In this document: piece after piece, positions 33,166-41,067 of the stretch
How positions within the stretch are numbered: position 1 is the stretch's first letter
Layout of the letters: the number at the start of each line of letters is the position of its first letter
DNA from: Mangrovibacterium sp041596335
GTDB lineage: Bacteria > Bacteroidota > Bacteroidia > Bacteroidales > Prolixibacteraceae
Direction: 5' to 3'
Assembly (NCBI RefSeq): GCF_041596335.1
Contig: NZ_JBFHIT010000001.1
Span: forward strand, 186,001-250,000
DNA: 64,000 bases
Translations under genes and position numbers: made by a program
Notes under the pieces: generated by a model
The model's database searches: none
Told to the model about the DNA's origin: nothing
Seen by the model: only the letters and a program-made list of their open reading frames with translations

Positions 33166-33742
33166 TTTTCACCTCCTCGTAGTCGATGTATTCCAACTCA
33201 ATTTCGCCGCGATACTTCTTATACAGCCGTTCAATCTCCGCTTCTTTATTCTCCAGCGGTTTAATCTTTAGTATGGTTGGATCATTGGTCGGTTCAATTG
33301 GGATTGGTAGAATATCATCCCAGGGAATTTCGAGCGCATCTTCCTTGTCCAGGCGATTGTACTTCCCGAGCTTATCGGCTGCCATAATGAGCTCCTTCAG
33401 CCGCTTCGGGCCCATCGATTTGGCCGTTTCAATGGCTTCTTTCAGGGTTTCATTCACCAGGTATCGGATCCACTCCTTTCCGGCATTGCGCACGTTACCG
33501 AGCAGGATCCGAATGTTATGGATATCGCGATAAGCCTGACTTTCGGAAATCTGAAATTCCGACATTAGGTAATCGCGCAGCACCTTATCCGGGATGGAAG
33601 GATTCTCCAGGCTGTAGGAAAAGCAAAAACGGTAACGCTTCAGTTGTTCCTGTTCAACCGGCGTTAAATCCTGCATCTTTTCATCCCGCAGATCGGTGAA
33701 AAGCACATCGCGAAACTTGTCCAGGTTATTTTTGCGGCTCAT
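33155..33742 (-). CDS. Terminase small subunit-like protein
   Basis: The 195-aa helical protein has a putative HTH (LMSEFQISESQAYRDIHNIRILLG) in residues 60-90 and acidic ends. Overlap with terL and the DNA-binding look support the small-subunit role of recognising pac or cos. A TGTCCTT element lies 34 nt upstream. Confidence 0.65.
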   Translation of the reverse strand: MSRKNNLDKFRDVLFTDLRDEKMQDLTPVEQEQLKRYRFCFSYSLENPSIPDKVLRDYLMSEFQISESQAYRDIHNIRILLGNVRNAGKEWIRYLVNETLKEAIETAKSMGPKRLKELIMAADKLGKYNRLDKEDALEIPWDDILPIPIEPTNDPTILKIKPLENKEAEIERLYKKYRGEIELEYIDYEEVKNDD

Positions 33743-33775
33743 GCTACTAAGGTGCAGTATGACGGGGAGATTTTG

Positions 33776-33782
33776 AAGGACA
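33776..33782 (-). promoter_or_regulatory. Late-promoter motif TGTCCTT (terminase)
   Basis: Minus-strand copy 34 nt before the terS ATG at 33742. Confidence 0.5.
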
Positions 33783-33825
33783 ACAAAACATTCATTTGTT
33801 TCGTATTGCTACCCAAAAGCGACAG

Positions 33826-33957
33826 ATGAGAAATATCCTAACCGAATTTGTAAAGTTATTTTACCCCGGGTTCGAAGCTGATTCAAAAAAAGAAACGATT
33901 GCGGTTGCCATCGTAATCATCCTGCTGTTCGTGTTGGCATTCGCCACAACAATTTGA
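33826..33957 (+). CDS. 43-aa single-span membrane peptide on the opposite strand
   Basis: The small ORF has an amphipathic start (MRNILTEFVKLFYPG), a charged turn (EADSKKE) and a membrane span (TIAVAIVIILLFVLAFATTI). It ends one base before the stop of the converging gene, a close fit. It may be cargo or a membrane toxin-like or superinfection-exclusion peptide; that is a guess. Confidence 0.4.
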   Translation: MRNILTEFVKLFYPGFEADSKKETIAVAIVIILLFVLAFATTI

Positions 33958-34236
33958 TCACTCACTGCCCTCCATTTTTTGAAAGAATTCTTTGAGGATC
34001 ATTTCCGCCTGCGGGCTGCCTTTTTTGGCGAACTGAACCATTACCCGGCGCATTTCGAGCATGGTGCCGAGTTTTCCTTTTTGGTAACGGCGGGCCAATT
34101 CGCTTTTCCCGTGGCGGATCTCCCGGCGAAGGTCTACCGGATCACGATCAATCAGCAGGGCTATTTCGTCGACAGTGAAGAACAGGCTGGCATATTCTTC
34201 CACCTGGTCCAGGATACTTACTTCTGTTTGTGGCAT
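33958..34236 (-). CDS. Small phage HTH-like protein next to terminase
   Basis: The 92-aa helical protein has SLFFTVDEIALLIDRDPVDLRREI, HTH-like, then a basic RRYQKGKLG. Such small proteins next to terminases often belong to the packaging set. It overlaps the PLD-like gene by 19 bp. Confidence 0.5.
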   Translation of the reverse strand: MPQTEVSILDQVEEYASLFFTVDEIALLIDRDPVDLRREIRHGKSELARRYQKGKLGTMLEMRRVMVQFAKKGSPQAEMILKEFFQKMEGSE

Positions 34237-34712
34237 TGCTGTTTCATTTTATCGATTCCCAGGAGAAAGTCGGAAATAAATGCCGGATCGGAAAGGATCA
34301 CGCCCGACTCGAACCGGTGGTTGTTGGTGGCATTGTTACTCATAATAGCCACATACGATTTTTCGGGGCCCCGCACATAGATAAACTTGCTGTGGTTATT
34401 GGTCAGGTAGAGTGCATCGGCATTCGTCTCAGCAAACAGCATGATGCGTGGGTTGCGACTGGCAATGGTGAAATCGAGGATCAGCTCCACATGATCAACC
34501 CGGTGCCGGTTCCGGATGATCCGGCGCACATAAGCCTCCGTAACAGCAAACGAGCCAATAATCAACTTATCGGCTCGTTTCACTTTTTGGAGTAAAAAAT
34601 CGAATACCTGGTGCGATTGCACATCGTCGGTCAGGTACCAGTAGCTGTCATCACCTGTTTTATTGAGCTTCACGCCAGTCGGTAAAAAGTCCGATTTTAA
34701 ACAACTCTTCAC
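34218..34712 (-). CDS. Phospholipase D-like protein with one HxK half-site
   Basis: The 164-aa protein (or 150 aa from a GTG at 34670) has a Rossmann-like start (KLIIGSFAVTEAYVRRII, HVELILDFT), NNHSKFIYV with an HxK, and SNNATNNHRFESG, the layout of a single PLD-type active half. PLD-fold enzymes hydrolyse phosphodiesters, in phage often DNA; dimers make two sites. The canonical Asp after HxK4 is not seen. It lies in the head-packaging region; its role is unclear. Confidence 0.55.
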   Translation of the reverse strand: MKSCLKSDFLPTGVKLNKTGDDSYWYLTDDVQSHQVFDFLLQKVKRADKLIIGSFAVTEAYVRRIIRNRHRVDHVELILDFTIASRNPRIMLFAETNADALYLTNNHSKFIYVRGPEKSYVAIMSNNATNNHRFESGVILSDPAFISDFLLGIDKMKQQCHKQK

Positions 34713-35451
34713 GGGTTTCTTTCTTGATCTCCGCTTTGTGCTTTTTCAGGATCTCAACCCGCTCTTTCAGGTTGTCGAACATTTTCTCGCGCTTGTCGCC
34801 TTTCAGCTTCGCGTAGCCTTTCACATTCCGCGAGAGGTACGAACGTGCAGCATTGATTTCCTTGGCGATTTCTGCAGCTTCAGTTGCTTGTTGTTCGGTC
34901 GATTCCTGCTTTTTGCCGGCCAGGTAGTCATCAATTAGCTTCCAGTTCTCGCTCACCTTTTCATCCAGGTAAACCAGCGCGCTGCGATGCTCGGACCGAT
35001 CTTCGTCGGTTTCGGCCAGCTTCATCTTCTCATGCAGCGCACGCATCTTCTTGTACGACTCACGATTATCGTCGTACAGCTTTTTCAGCTCCTCCGGAAG
35101 ATCGTCGTACTTAATGGTATTGTCGGCAGCTGCCAGCGCCTTGCCTTGTTCTGCAAGCTTCACGTCGGCTTCGTGTGTACCGTTAGCTTTCGCCTGGGCA
35201 ACAGCCAACACCTGCTGAACCGGTTTTATGGGCATCACAGGAGCTTCTTTAATGAAAGGCCGCTCGGCAATTTTCTGCAGTTCGTATTCCAGCTTCGACA
35301 GCTTGCGCTTACGTGCCAGGAACATGGCCACAGCCCGGTTATGACCGAAACGCACAAAAAGTTCGAAACCGGCATCAAAGTCCTTTTCTTCCGATTCCAG
35401 CCAGGCCGCAATCTCGTCCTTATAAGTTTTTGTCAAATCATCTTTAGCCAT
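34660..35451 (-). CDS. Coiled-coil head-region protein
   Basis: The 263-aa product from 35451 (MAKDDLTKTYKDEI) is highly charged and almost wholly helical with long coiled coils (ARKRKLSKLEYELQKIAE, MRALHEKMKLAETDEDR). Placed between capsid and terminase genes it may be an accessory scaffold or head protein. An upstream Met at 35532 is less likely, since a hairpin separates it. Confidence 0.55.
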   Translation of the reverse strand: MAKDDLTKTYKDEIAAWLESEEKDFDAGFELFVRFGHNRAVAMFLARKRKLSKLEYELQKIAERPFIKEAPVMPIKPVQQVLAVAQAKANGTHEADVKLAEQGKALAAADNTIKYDDLPEELKKLYDDNRESYKKMRALHEKMKLAETDEDRSEHRSALVYLDEKVSENWKLIDDYLAGKKQESTEQQATEAAEIAKEINAARSYLSRNVKGYAKLKGDKREKMFDNLKERVEILKKHKAEIKKETREELFKIGLFTDWREAQ

Positions 35452-35465
35452 AAATTGAAAGATTA

Positions 35466-35495
35466 AAGGTTCCCCCGGTGAGAGCAGGGGAACCG
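35466..35495 (-). terminator. Hairpin between two head genes
   Basis: GGTTCCCC and GGGGAACC pair, 8 bp with an 11-nt loop. Only a short T-run follows, so it may be a partial terminator or RNA processing site. Confidence 0.45.
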
Positions 35496-35500
35496 TTACA

Positions 35501-36085
35501 TTATGGGTTTGCGGTAAATACGCCGGTTGCACAGTCGAGCGATCCGTCGCTCAACACCAGGGCACCCGCGTAATTTGGCAGTGGCGTAAAATCGGGCACA
35601 GTCACCTCAATGGTCAGCCCTTTGTCCGATCCGGGCTCGTCGCCCGAAGTACCGTTTACACCAACTTCGCTGTCGTAGTCAATATTGCCAAGCACCACGT
35701 AGCGCTTTTCGCTTTGGTGCGGCAGCTTAGCCACAAAGATGATACTGGCATTGATGGAGTTCTTTGCCAGGTTCTTGGCGGCATCGCTCAGATCCGGGAA
35801 CTTAAAGGTTCCTTTGTTCAGCACCATACCACACTCCTTCTCCCCGGTTTTCTCGAAAGTAACACTTCCCTTGCCCTGGGTCGAGTGCAGGCGCATCCAT
35901 GTTTTTCCGGCTACCAATTCAAAGTCGCCGTCAAGCGAAACATTTTCGGAGGCATTTGCCGGAGCAGCTACCGGAACCGGAAAGGTTTTGATGTGCGATT
36001 TTGGAATATAGAAAAGCTCGGTGGCAATGCCCGACGGGTTAATCTTCCCGTCGGCCCATTGCATATCTTCAAAAATATCTGCCAT
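35501..36085 (-). CDS. Phage head decoration/structural protein
   Basis: The 194-aa beta-rich soluble protein lacks signal or membrane segments and ends YAGALVLSDGSLDCATGVFTANP. Position directly after the capsid gene (10 bp) fits a decoration or head-completion protein. The family is not recognised. Confidence 0.5.
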   Translation of the reverse strand: MADIFEDMQWADGKINPSGIATELFYIPKSHIKTFPVPVAAPANASENVSLDGDFELVAGKTWMRLHSTQGKGSVTFEKTGEKECGMVLNKGTFKFPDLSDAAKNLAKNSINASIIFVAKLPHQSEKRYVVLGNIDYDSEVGVNGTSGDEPGSDKGLTIEVTVPDFTPLPNYAGALVLSDGSLDCATGVFTANP

Positions 36086-36095
36086 AACTTACAGT

Positions 36096-37049
36096 TTAAG
36101 CGGTTGCATACTTCAACACTTTGAACACCCGTTTGTCAACGGTTTCGAGACCTACACCGAAGTAGGATTTCATAAACAACTGGACAACTTTCGGGTTATC
36201 CACACGGCGGATCTCAACATCTTCCTGGTCTGACATCTGGTCAACACCGATCTTCATGTTTTCTCTCAGCGACAGGATGATGTAGCTGGTTCCCCCCATG
36301 TTACCCAAAGAGGCAATTGAGCACTTATCCTCCGTTCCGATCAACTTACGTTGTGCGAACTGGGAATTCCACGGAGCATGTCCGTATTCTACCTGGTACC
36401 AATCCTCGTACATCTCGCGGATGGAAGTCGGCATATACTTAAAAGTATTTGCGTCTTTCAACAGCGGGTCGGCACCCCTGTAAAACTCTTTTAACTGATC
36501 GCCACAGTTATCGGCTGTCATTGGAGTAGCCGATAAATCGAGCAGGTTTCCTTTCGCTGCAGATATGTCACCGGCAGTAATCAAGGCTGCAATCTGCGTT
36601 GCATATCCATTGAAGAGATCAGCGGTTGTATTACCCGCAGGATTACGCACAGCCGTAAACATTGCATTATACAAAGCTTCGCCAATTTTCTTCACCATCT
36701 CCATGGCAACCAGTTTGGCGATCTTTGTTTTATCAGCTTTTAACGCTGTAGCCTCGGTATACAACGTACCTAACAAGGTATTCGGGTCGAATTCCTGTAC
36801 GACATCGCCCAGGAATGTTTCCCATTCGTAAGGATTGATTGCTACACTTCCGGCAGCATCTTTCGATGTACGATACGGACGCAGTTGAGCGTCAACGGTC
36901 AGGATACCTCCGCTTGTTTTCCCCTGAATACCAGTTTGCAGGTTAAAATAAGGGAAGATTTTAGCCAGTACGGCTACCGGCATCGCCAGTAACTCTTTCT
37001 TATACTTCGTTCCGGCGTCAATAAGTTCTTGTGCAATAGTTAATGCCAT
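36096..37049 (-). CDS. Major capsid protein
   Basis: The 317-aa protein has LTVDAQLRPYRTSKDAAGSV, a long spine-like helix (TEATALKADKTKIAKLVAMEMVKKIG), and EDVEIRRVDNPKVVQLFMKSYFGVGLETVD near the end, like the P-domain and A-domain of HK97-fold capsids. It lies 9 bp after the protease-scaffold gene, the classical order. Capsid identity is inferred from order and size. Confidence 0.7.
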   Translation of the reverse strand: MALTIAQELIDAGTKYKKELLAMPVAVLAKIFPYFNLQTGIQGKTSGGILTVDAQLRPYRTSKDAAGSVAINPYEWETFLGDVVQEFDPNTLLGTLYTEATALKADKTKIAKLVAMEMVKKIGEALYNAMFTAVRNPAGNTTADLFNGYATQIAALITAGDISAAKGNLLDLSATPMTADNCGDQLKEFYRGADPLLKDANTFKYMPTSIREMYEDWYQVEYGHAPWNSQFAQRKLIGTEDKCSIASLGNMGGTSYIILSLRENMKIGVDQMSDQEDVEIRRVDNPKVVQLFMKSYFGVGLETVDKRVFKVLKYATA

Positions 37050-37058
37050 AGCTCAGGA

Positions 37059-38099
37059 TTATTTTTTAGGGTTCAACACTTCCATACAGGCAGCAAACGC
37101 ACCACCGAAATCTTCAGCGGGCTTGTCTTCATCTTCACCGGTTTTGTTTTTGTCGGTGGGCTTATTCACAGTTGCCGATTTGGCTCCTGGTTCTTTTTTG
37201 AGGTCAGCGATTTCAGCATCCTTATCCGCAATGGTTTGGTTTGCTGTTTCAAGGTCGGTTTCAGCCTTTGTTTTGGCGGCTTCTGAGTCTTCGAGTTTCT
37301 GTTTCTGATCTTTCACAAAGTTCAGCACATCGTCCTCGGTCGGGTACTTCTCTTCCGTGAGATTGTACACGTCGCGTAGCTTTTTAATGTCCATATCAAT
37401 AAAATTTGAGTGATTTTGCTTGGGAGCAACCCGGTTGATCCAGTCGGGAAAAATGGTCGCGGCCGGCTCGAACTGTTTTACCAGATCAGTGAATTTCATG
37501 GCAGCAGCATTTTGCGGCACATTCTCCACTTCGTCTTCTTCCACCTGGTCGTAAAATCCGGCTTCGCGAGCCTCGTCGGCTGTCAACCAGTGATCGGTAT
37601 AATCAAAGTAGGTATTCTCCACTTCGGTTTCGTCCATCCCGGTTTTGTCGCAAATGGAGGTAACCAATGCTTTTTGCACTTTATCGAGCACATTCAGCGC
37701 ATTTTCTATTTCCTTTCGGTTTCCCCAGGCGCCTGTAAGAGGCGAGTGCAGCATCAGCAAGCTGTTCTTTGCCGGGTGTACCTTGTCTTTGTCGGCTGCC
37801 AGCAACAGCACCGATGCCATGGAAGCACACAAACCATCGTTATAGGTATGGATTTCTTTGGAGGAATTCGATATGGCATTGAAAATGGCCAGACCGTCGA
37901 AAACCGATCCGCCCGGTGAATTAATGCGAACATTGATTTGGTCGTGGTCCTTTTCCAGATTGCGGAAATCAGCCACAAACTGACGGGCCGTAATACTTTC
38001 CTCCCACCAGCTTTCGCCAATAACACCGTAAATCAGCACCTCGGCAACCTTCGTCGCCTTGTTCTGAATGATGTCGTAATAGTTGATTTGCTTGCTCAT
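37059..38099 (-). CDS. ClpP-like head maturation protease fused to a scaffold domain
   Basis: The 346-aa protein has RINSPGGSVFDGLAIF, GLCASMAS with the nucleophilic Ser93 and LMLHSPL with His118, a standard S14 protease. The last 110 residues are a coiled coil (KQKLEDSEAAKTKAETDLETA) with an acidic tail, a scaffold-like region. An internal ATG at 37394 could give a free 111-aa scaffold, as in lambda C/Nu3. The protease trims scaffold and capsid during assembly. Confidence 0.85.
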   Translation of the reverse strand: MSKQINYYDIIQNKATKVAEVLIYGVIGESWWEESITARQFVADFRNLEKDHDQINVRINSPGGSVFDGLAIFNAISNSSKEIHTYNDGLCASMASVLLLAADKDKVHPAKNSLLMLHSPLTGAWGNRKEIENALNVLDKVQKALVTSICDKTGMDETEVENTYFDYTDHWLTADEAREAGFYDQVEEDEVENVPQNAAAMKFTDLVKQFEPAATIFPDWINRVAPKQNHSNFIDMDIKKLRDVYNLTEEKYPTEDDVLNFVKDQKQKLEDSEAAKTKAETDLETANQTIADKDAEIADLKKEPGAKSATVNKPTDKNKTGEDEDKPAEDFGGAFAACMEVLNPKK

Positions 38100-38153
38100 G
38101 CTGAATGTTGTAATTGGTACATTACAACATTACTGCACGAACGAGCCTAAATA

Positions 38154-38160
38154 AAGGACT
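38154..38160 (-). promoter_or_regulatory. Late-promoter motif (AGTCCTT variant)
   Basis: Minus-strand AGTCCTT, one base off the common form, 54 nt before the protease ATG. Confidence 0.4.
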
Positions 38161-38166
38161 TGGTAA

Positions 38167-38544
38167 TTACGAAACGAGACTGGCGTTTGTTGATGTGCAG
38201 GTAATTTTACATGCGTAACCGTTAAAGCTTCCGGGCGTGCCATTCAAACCTTTTTGGTGAAGCAAGCGAGCAGGGTATTCATCCGAACCGACCAGGTGCA
38301 CCACGCCATTGCCATCGGTTAGACGGAATTGTGCTTTGCGGTTAACCAGGCTTTCAATTTGCGATTCGTTGGCGGCCGACACTTTAGCCACATTGAACGG
38401 GCATGAAAGCTGGTACAGCAATCCTCCCCGGTTTCGTTCGACCGTTTCAGTCAGTTTTGCCGAATACATAATTTGGGGCAACTCAGTGAATGATTCTTCT
38501 CCGATTAAACGGACTTCGATTTTCGTAATTACCGCACTGTTCAT
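38167..38544 (-). CDS. Phage protein of unknown function
   Basis: The 125-aa beta-rich protein (SAVITKIEVRLIGEESFTEL, YSAKLTETVERNRGG) has no signal or recognised motif. It is the second gene of the head region. Confidence 0.5.
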   Translation of the reverse strand: MNSAVITKIEVRLIGEESFTELPQIMYSAKLTETVERNRGGLLYQLSCPFNVAKVSAANESQIESLVNRKAQFRLTDGNGVVHLVGSDEYPARLLHQKGLNGTPGSFNGYACKITCTSTNASLVS

Positions 38545-38622
38545 TGCTTGATTTTTAAGTAGTTTCGTTCCATTTTTGGAATCTTATTTAACTGTTTTTC
38601 ACGTATAAATCCGATATTTTTT

Positions 38623-39147
38623 TTAACGCATTAATAACTCGGACATTACCAGTTCTTCGAACTGTTTTTCCTCTACTCTCACCCTGTTTCGGTAGTCATA
38701 TTTTTTCACCGCCTCGAAATTTGCCGCATTTTTCCGCAAGTTGAAGCCGCGCAAAATGGCATTCACAATCAACTCCTGGTCCCACCCTTTTACATCGTAA
38801 CCGCGCTTGAACTTTTCGTACATCCACCGGCTGAGCATTTGCTCCAGGTCGTCCACCAATTGTTCCTCGGCCATCTTACTAATGGTGTAATAGCGGAAGG
38901 CAAGCACGTACTTGTTATTCCGGGTCTCCGGTAAAATTATGGTGACGGGGTTATTCGTGAAAGGTCGCCGTACAGGATACTCCACCGGCATCACTTTGGC
39001 GTAAACCGCTTTGCCTTCGTAGTAACGGCGATGGATCACTACCTCCTTCTGTTTCGCCGGAGTTTTGAAAAGGTATCGCAAGTAAGCTTCAATCACCGGT
39101 GGCAGATCTACCACTATCTTTGGTTTGGTTGACAGGTCGATATTCAT
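38623..39147 (-). CDS. Phage protein of unknown function, first gene of the late region
   Basis: The 174-aa protein is basic and helical (TPAKQKEVVIHRRYYEGK, EEQLVDDLEQMLSRWMYEKFKRG). No motif recognised. It has a TATAAT-like upstream box but no TGTCCTT element. Confidence 0.5.
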   Translation of the reverse strand: MNIDLSTKPKIVVDLPPVIEAYLRYLFKTPAKQKEVVIHRRYYEGKAVYAKVMPVEYPVRRPFTNNPVTIILPETRNNKYVLAFRYYTISKMAEEQLVDDLEQMLSRWMYEKFKRGYDVKGWDQELIVNAILRGFNLRKNAANFEAVKKYDYRNRVRVEEKQFEELVMSELLMR

Positions 39148-39306
39148 GCGAGTTTTATTTTAAAAATAATCACCAAACCTCTATTATACAAGCATTTATT
39201 TTATGTATGTGTGGAGATTGCTTTTTTTTAACACAGAATTTTTTGAGCACAAAACAAAAATGGCAACGAAGCCGATTTCGTTACCATTCGGAAGCGAGAA
39301 GAACGC

Positions 39307-39360
39307 CCGCTAACAGCCGCTGAAATTCCATTAAAACGGAATTTAGCTTAATGTTAGCGG
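39307..39360. repeat. Two-tier inverted repeat between early and late regions
   Basis: CCGCTAACA (39307-39315)/TGTTAGCGG (39352-39360) enclose AAATTCC/GGAATTT (39323-39329, 39338-39344). The outer arm shares GCTAACA with stem P1 of the 28.4-kb structured RNA. Confidence 0.5.
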
Positions 39361-39369
39361 TCATTCAAA

Positions 39370-39394
39370 GCAATGTGCAAAAAATGCACATTGC
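39370..39394 (-). terminator. Hairpin ending the early operon
   Basis: GCAATGTGCA/TGCACATTGC, a perfect 10-bp stem with loop of 5, starts 3 bp after the stop of the gene at 39398 and is followed by a short TTT on minus. Confidence 0.55.
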
Positions 39395-39397
39395 CAA

Positions 39398-39610
39398 TTA
39401 GTCTATCGGTCTCCAGTGGAAGACATCCCAAACCAGATCCCATTTGGTTGCGATATCTTCGAAATGTTCGCTGAAGCATTCTTCATCTTCATGATATATC
39501 CCTTGCTTCCATTTCTGGTTATTCAAATCCTCATAGGTTTGCCATTCTACCTTTTGCCCGTCGCTGGGTAAGGTGGATCGGTCGATCTTGATTTCAATTT
39601 GTTGGCTCAT
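39398..39610 (-). CDS. Small phage early protein
   Basis: The 70-aa acidic protein (KVEWQTYEDLNNQKWKQGIYHEDEECFSE) is soluble and unrecognised. Last gene of the early region. Confidence 0.5.
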   Translation of the reverse strand: MSQQIEIKIDRSTLPSDGQKVEWQTYEDLNNQKWKQGIYHEDEECFSEHFEDIATKWDLVWDVFHWRPID

Positions 39611-39626
39611 TATTCTTAATTCGGTT

Positions 39627-39815
39627 TTAATTCAGTTCGTCTTTGAGTACATCAATCGCCTTTTTTAACTCTTCAGCTCTCTTTTTATGGTAGTCTGAAG
39701 TTGAAAGTAAAACATCTATTGTTGCCTTCTTTTCAGTGTGTTTGTCCTGCGGATACTTAGATAAATGCATCGATTTCTGCATTTCAGCGGTGAGTATATC
39801 TATAGCTTCTTTCAT
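39627..39815 (-). CDS. Small coiled-coil phage protein
   Basis: The 62-aa helical protein (MKEAIDILTAEMQKSMHLSK, KKRAEELKKAIDVLKDELN) overlaps the upstream gene at ATGA. Function unknown. Confidence 0.5.
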   Translation of the reverse strand: MKEAIDILTAEMQKSMHLSKYPQDKHTEKKATIDVLLSTSDYHKKRAEELKKAIDVLKDELN

Positions 39816-40048
39816 TGTTCTTGATTCTGTTTTGATTCATAAACTTCTTTCATTACTTCAATGGCTTGCTTGTTGCCATCGCGGCGGCCTTGTTCCAGGA
39901 AACAAAGCATGGCGATCAACATCAGGATTGTTCCAACGGCTTGCGGCCACCGCTCGAACTGCACCCGAAACGGATGAAACGAAATAACCGGGTAAGCCAT
40001 GTACAGGAATAGGATCGCAAGCGGGATCAGGTAGAGTGCTGTTTTCAT
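39812..40048 (-). CDS. Small two-span membrane protein
   Basis: The 78-aa protein has two hydrophobic segments (ALYLIPLAILFLYMAYPVI, WPQAVGTILMLIAMLCFL) and a charged C-terminus. Candidate superinfection-exclusion or membrane-associated early protein; inference. Confidence 0.5.
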   Translation of the reverse strand: MKTALYLIPLAILFLYMAYPVISFHPFRVQFERWPQAVGTILMLIAMLCFLEQGRRDGNKQAIEVMKEVYESKQNQEQ

Positions 40049-40302
40049 AGTTCTTTTGTCGTGGTTGATTCAATCCTATCAAAGCATTGTGATGCACAAT
40101 AATGTTTCGTTCCTGTCTCTACATCAATCACTATCGATTTACACAGACCGTAAAAAGAATATGTATTTTCAACCCGGTACCTGCTGCCAACTTTAACATC
40201 GTAGTACCGATCGAAATTACGCTTACATTCCTTTACTTCTCCAATTTCTGGTTGAAACTCCTTTCGCATATCTATTTTTGCACCGTTAACTAGTTCACCC
40301 AT
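40045..40302 (-). CDS. Small phage early protein
   Basis: The 85-aa basic protein (EVKECKRNFDRYYDVKVGSRYRVE) resembles the small SH3-like 'DUF' proteins of phage early regions. It overlaps the next gene at ATGA. Confidence 0.5.
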   Translation of the reverse strand: MGELVNGAKIDMRKEFQPEIGEVKECKRNFDRYYDVKVGSRYRVENTYSFYGLCKSIVIDVETGTKHYCASQCFDRIESTTTKEL

Positions 40303-40304
40303 GG

Positions 40305-40685
40305 CTATTCCTCCAATAAACTCAATTCATACTTCTTAATTAGCTCGCCACACTTTAGGCAAAGTTGCTGCAGGTATTCCCAGTAGTCATTCTCGAAAGC
40401 ACTTTCGCAACTATCGAAAAGATCGGAATGTCCTTCCATACAAAAAGAGCCATAGTTTTTCTGCAGATCTTTTTCTTTAATCCAGATGAAATACTGCTGC
40501 CCATAGAAACTAACCGAAACCGTGTATTCTTTCATTTTGAAGCTTTCTGGGTTCGATTCATCCCAATCATCAACTTCACCTTCGACGTAGTGGATGATTG
40601 CATTCTTCGAGATTTGAATTTGCAGGTCGCATAAATTAAGCATGCCGATAGCAGAGATCTGCTCTTTGAATTCTTCGATTTTCAT
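40305..40685 (-). CDS. Phage early protein of unknown function
   Basis: The 126-aa protein is acidic, with VSFYGQQYFIWIKEKDLQKNYG and a helical end. No motif is recognised. Confidence 0.5.
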   Translation of the reverse strand: MKIEEFKEQISAIGMLNLCDLQIQISKNAIIHYVEGEVDDWDESNPESFKMKEYTVSVSFYGQQYFIWIKEKDLQKNYGSFCMEGHSDLFDSCESAFENDYWEYLQQLCLKCGELIKKYELSLLEE

Positions 40686-40740
40686 AATTTCTCAGTTTTA
40701 GTATTAAAATTCGTGTTTTTATAAAATTTTTCCCGAAGTC

Positions 40741-40937
40741 GGTTACAACCTACAACCGAGCGCAAACCGTTTTATTTTCAGCATATTGCAACCAGAAAAC
40801 GGTTGTAAGTGCTTTTGAGGTTGTAAGCTGTTGTAAGTGGGTTGTAACCTAATTTTTGCAGTGGTGTTACAACCCGCAAAGCCGCATGAATACAGGTGTT
40901 TCAGAAGATTTTTTTTCGAGGTTGTAAGGTTGTAAGT
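40741..40937. repeat. Iteron array, candidate phage replication origin
   Basis: Nine copies of the GGTTGTAA element occur in about 200 bp: forward at 40801, 40819, 40830 (one base short), 40840, 40920 and 40928, and reverse at 40743, 40750 (one mismatch) and 40867. An AT-rich stretch follows (40938-41050) and the helicase gene begins downstream of it. Repeats plus AT-rich DNA beside a replication gene are the usual form of an iteron origin. Confidence 0.65.
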
Positions 40938-41067
40938 CATTTTTAATATTTTTTCGCGCGTATTAGTTTTTAAAAAAGAGTAATAGAGTTTAAGGTTATT
41001 GAATGTTTTATTATTGATCATAGACAAAGTTTTAAGGATTGATGGATTGAATAATTGAGGGATTGAT

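Noticed and set aside
40741..40937. CRISPR-like repeat array
   Set aside because: Repeats are 8-10 bp, in both orientations and irregularly spaced; no cas genes.
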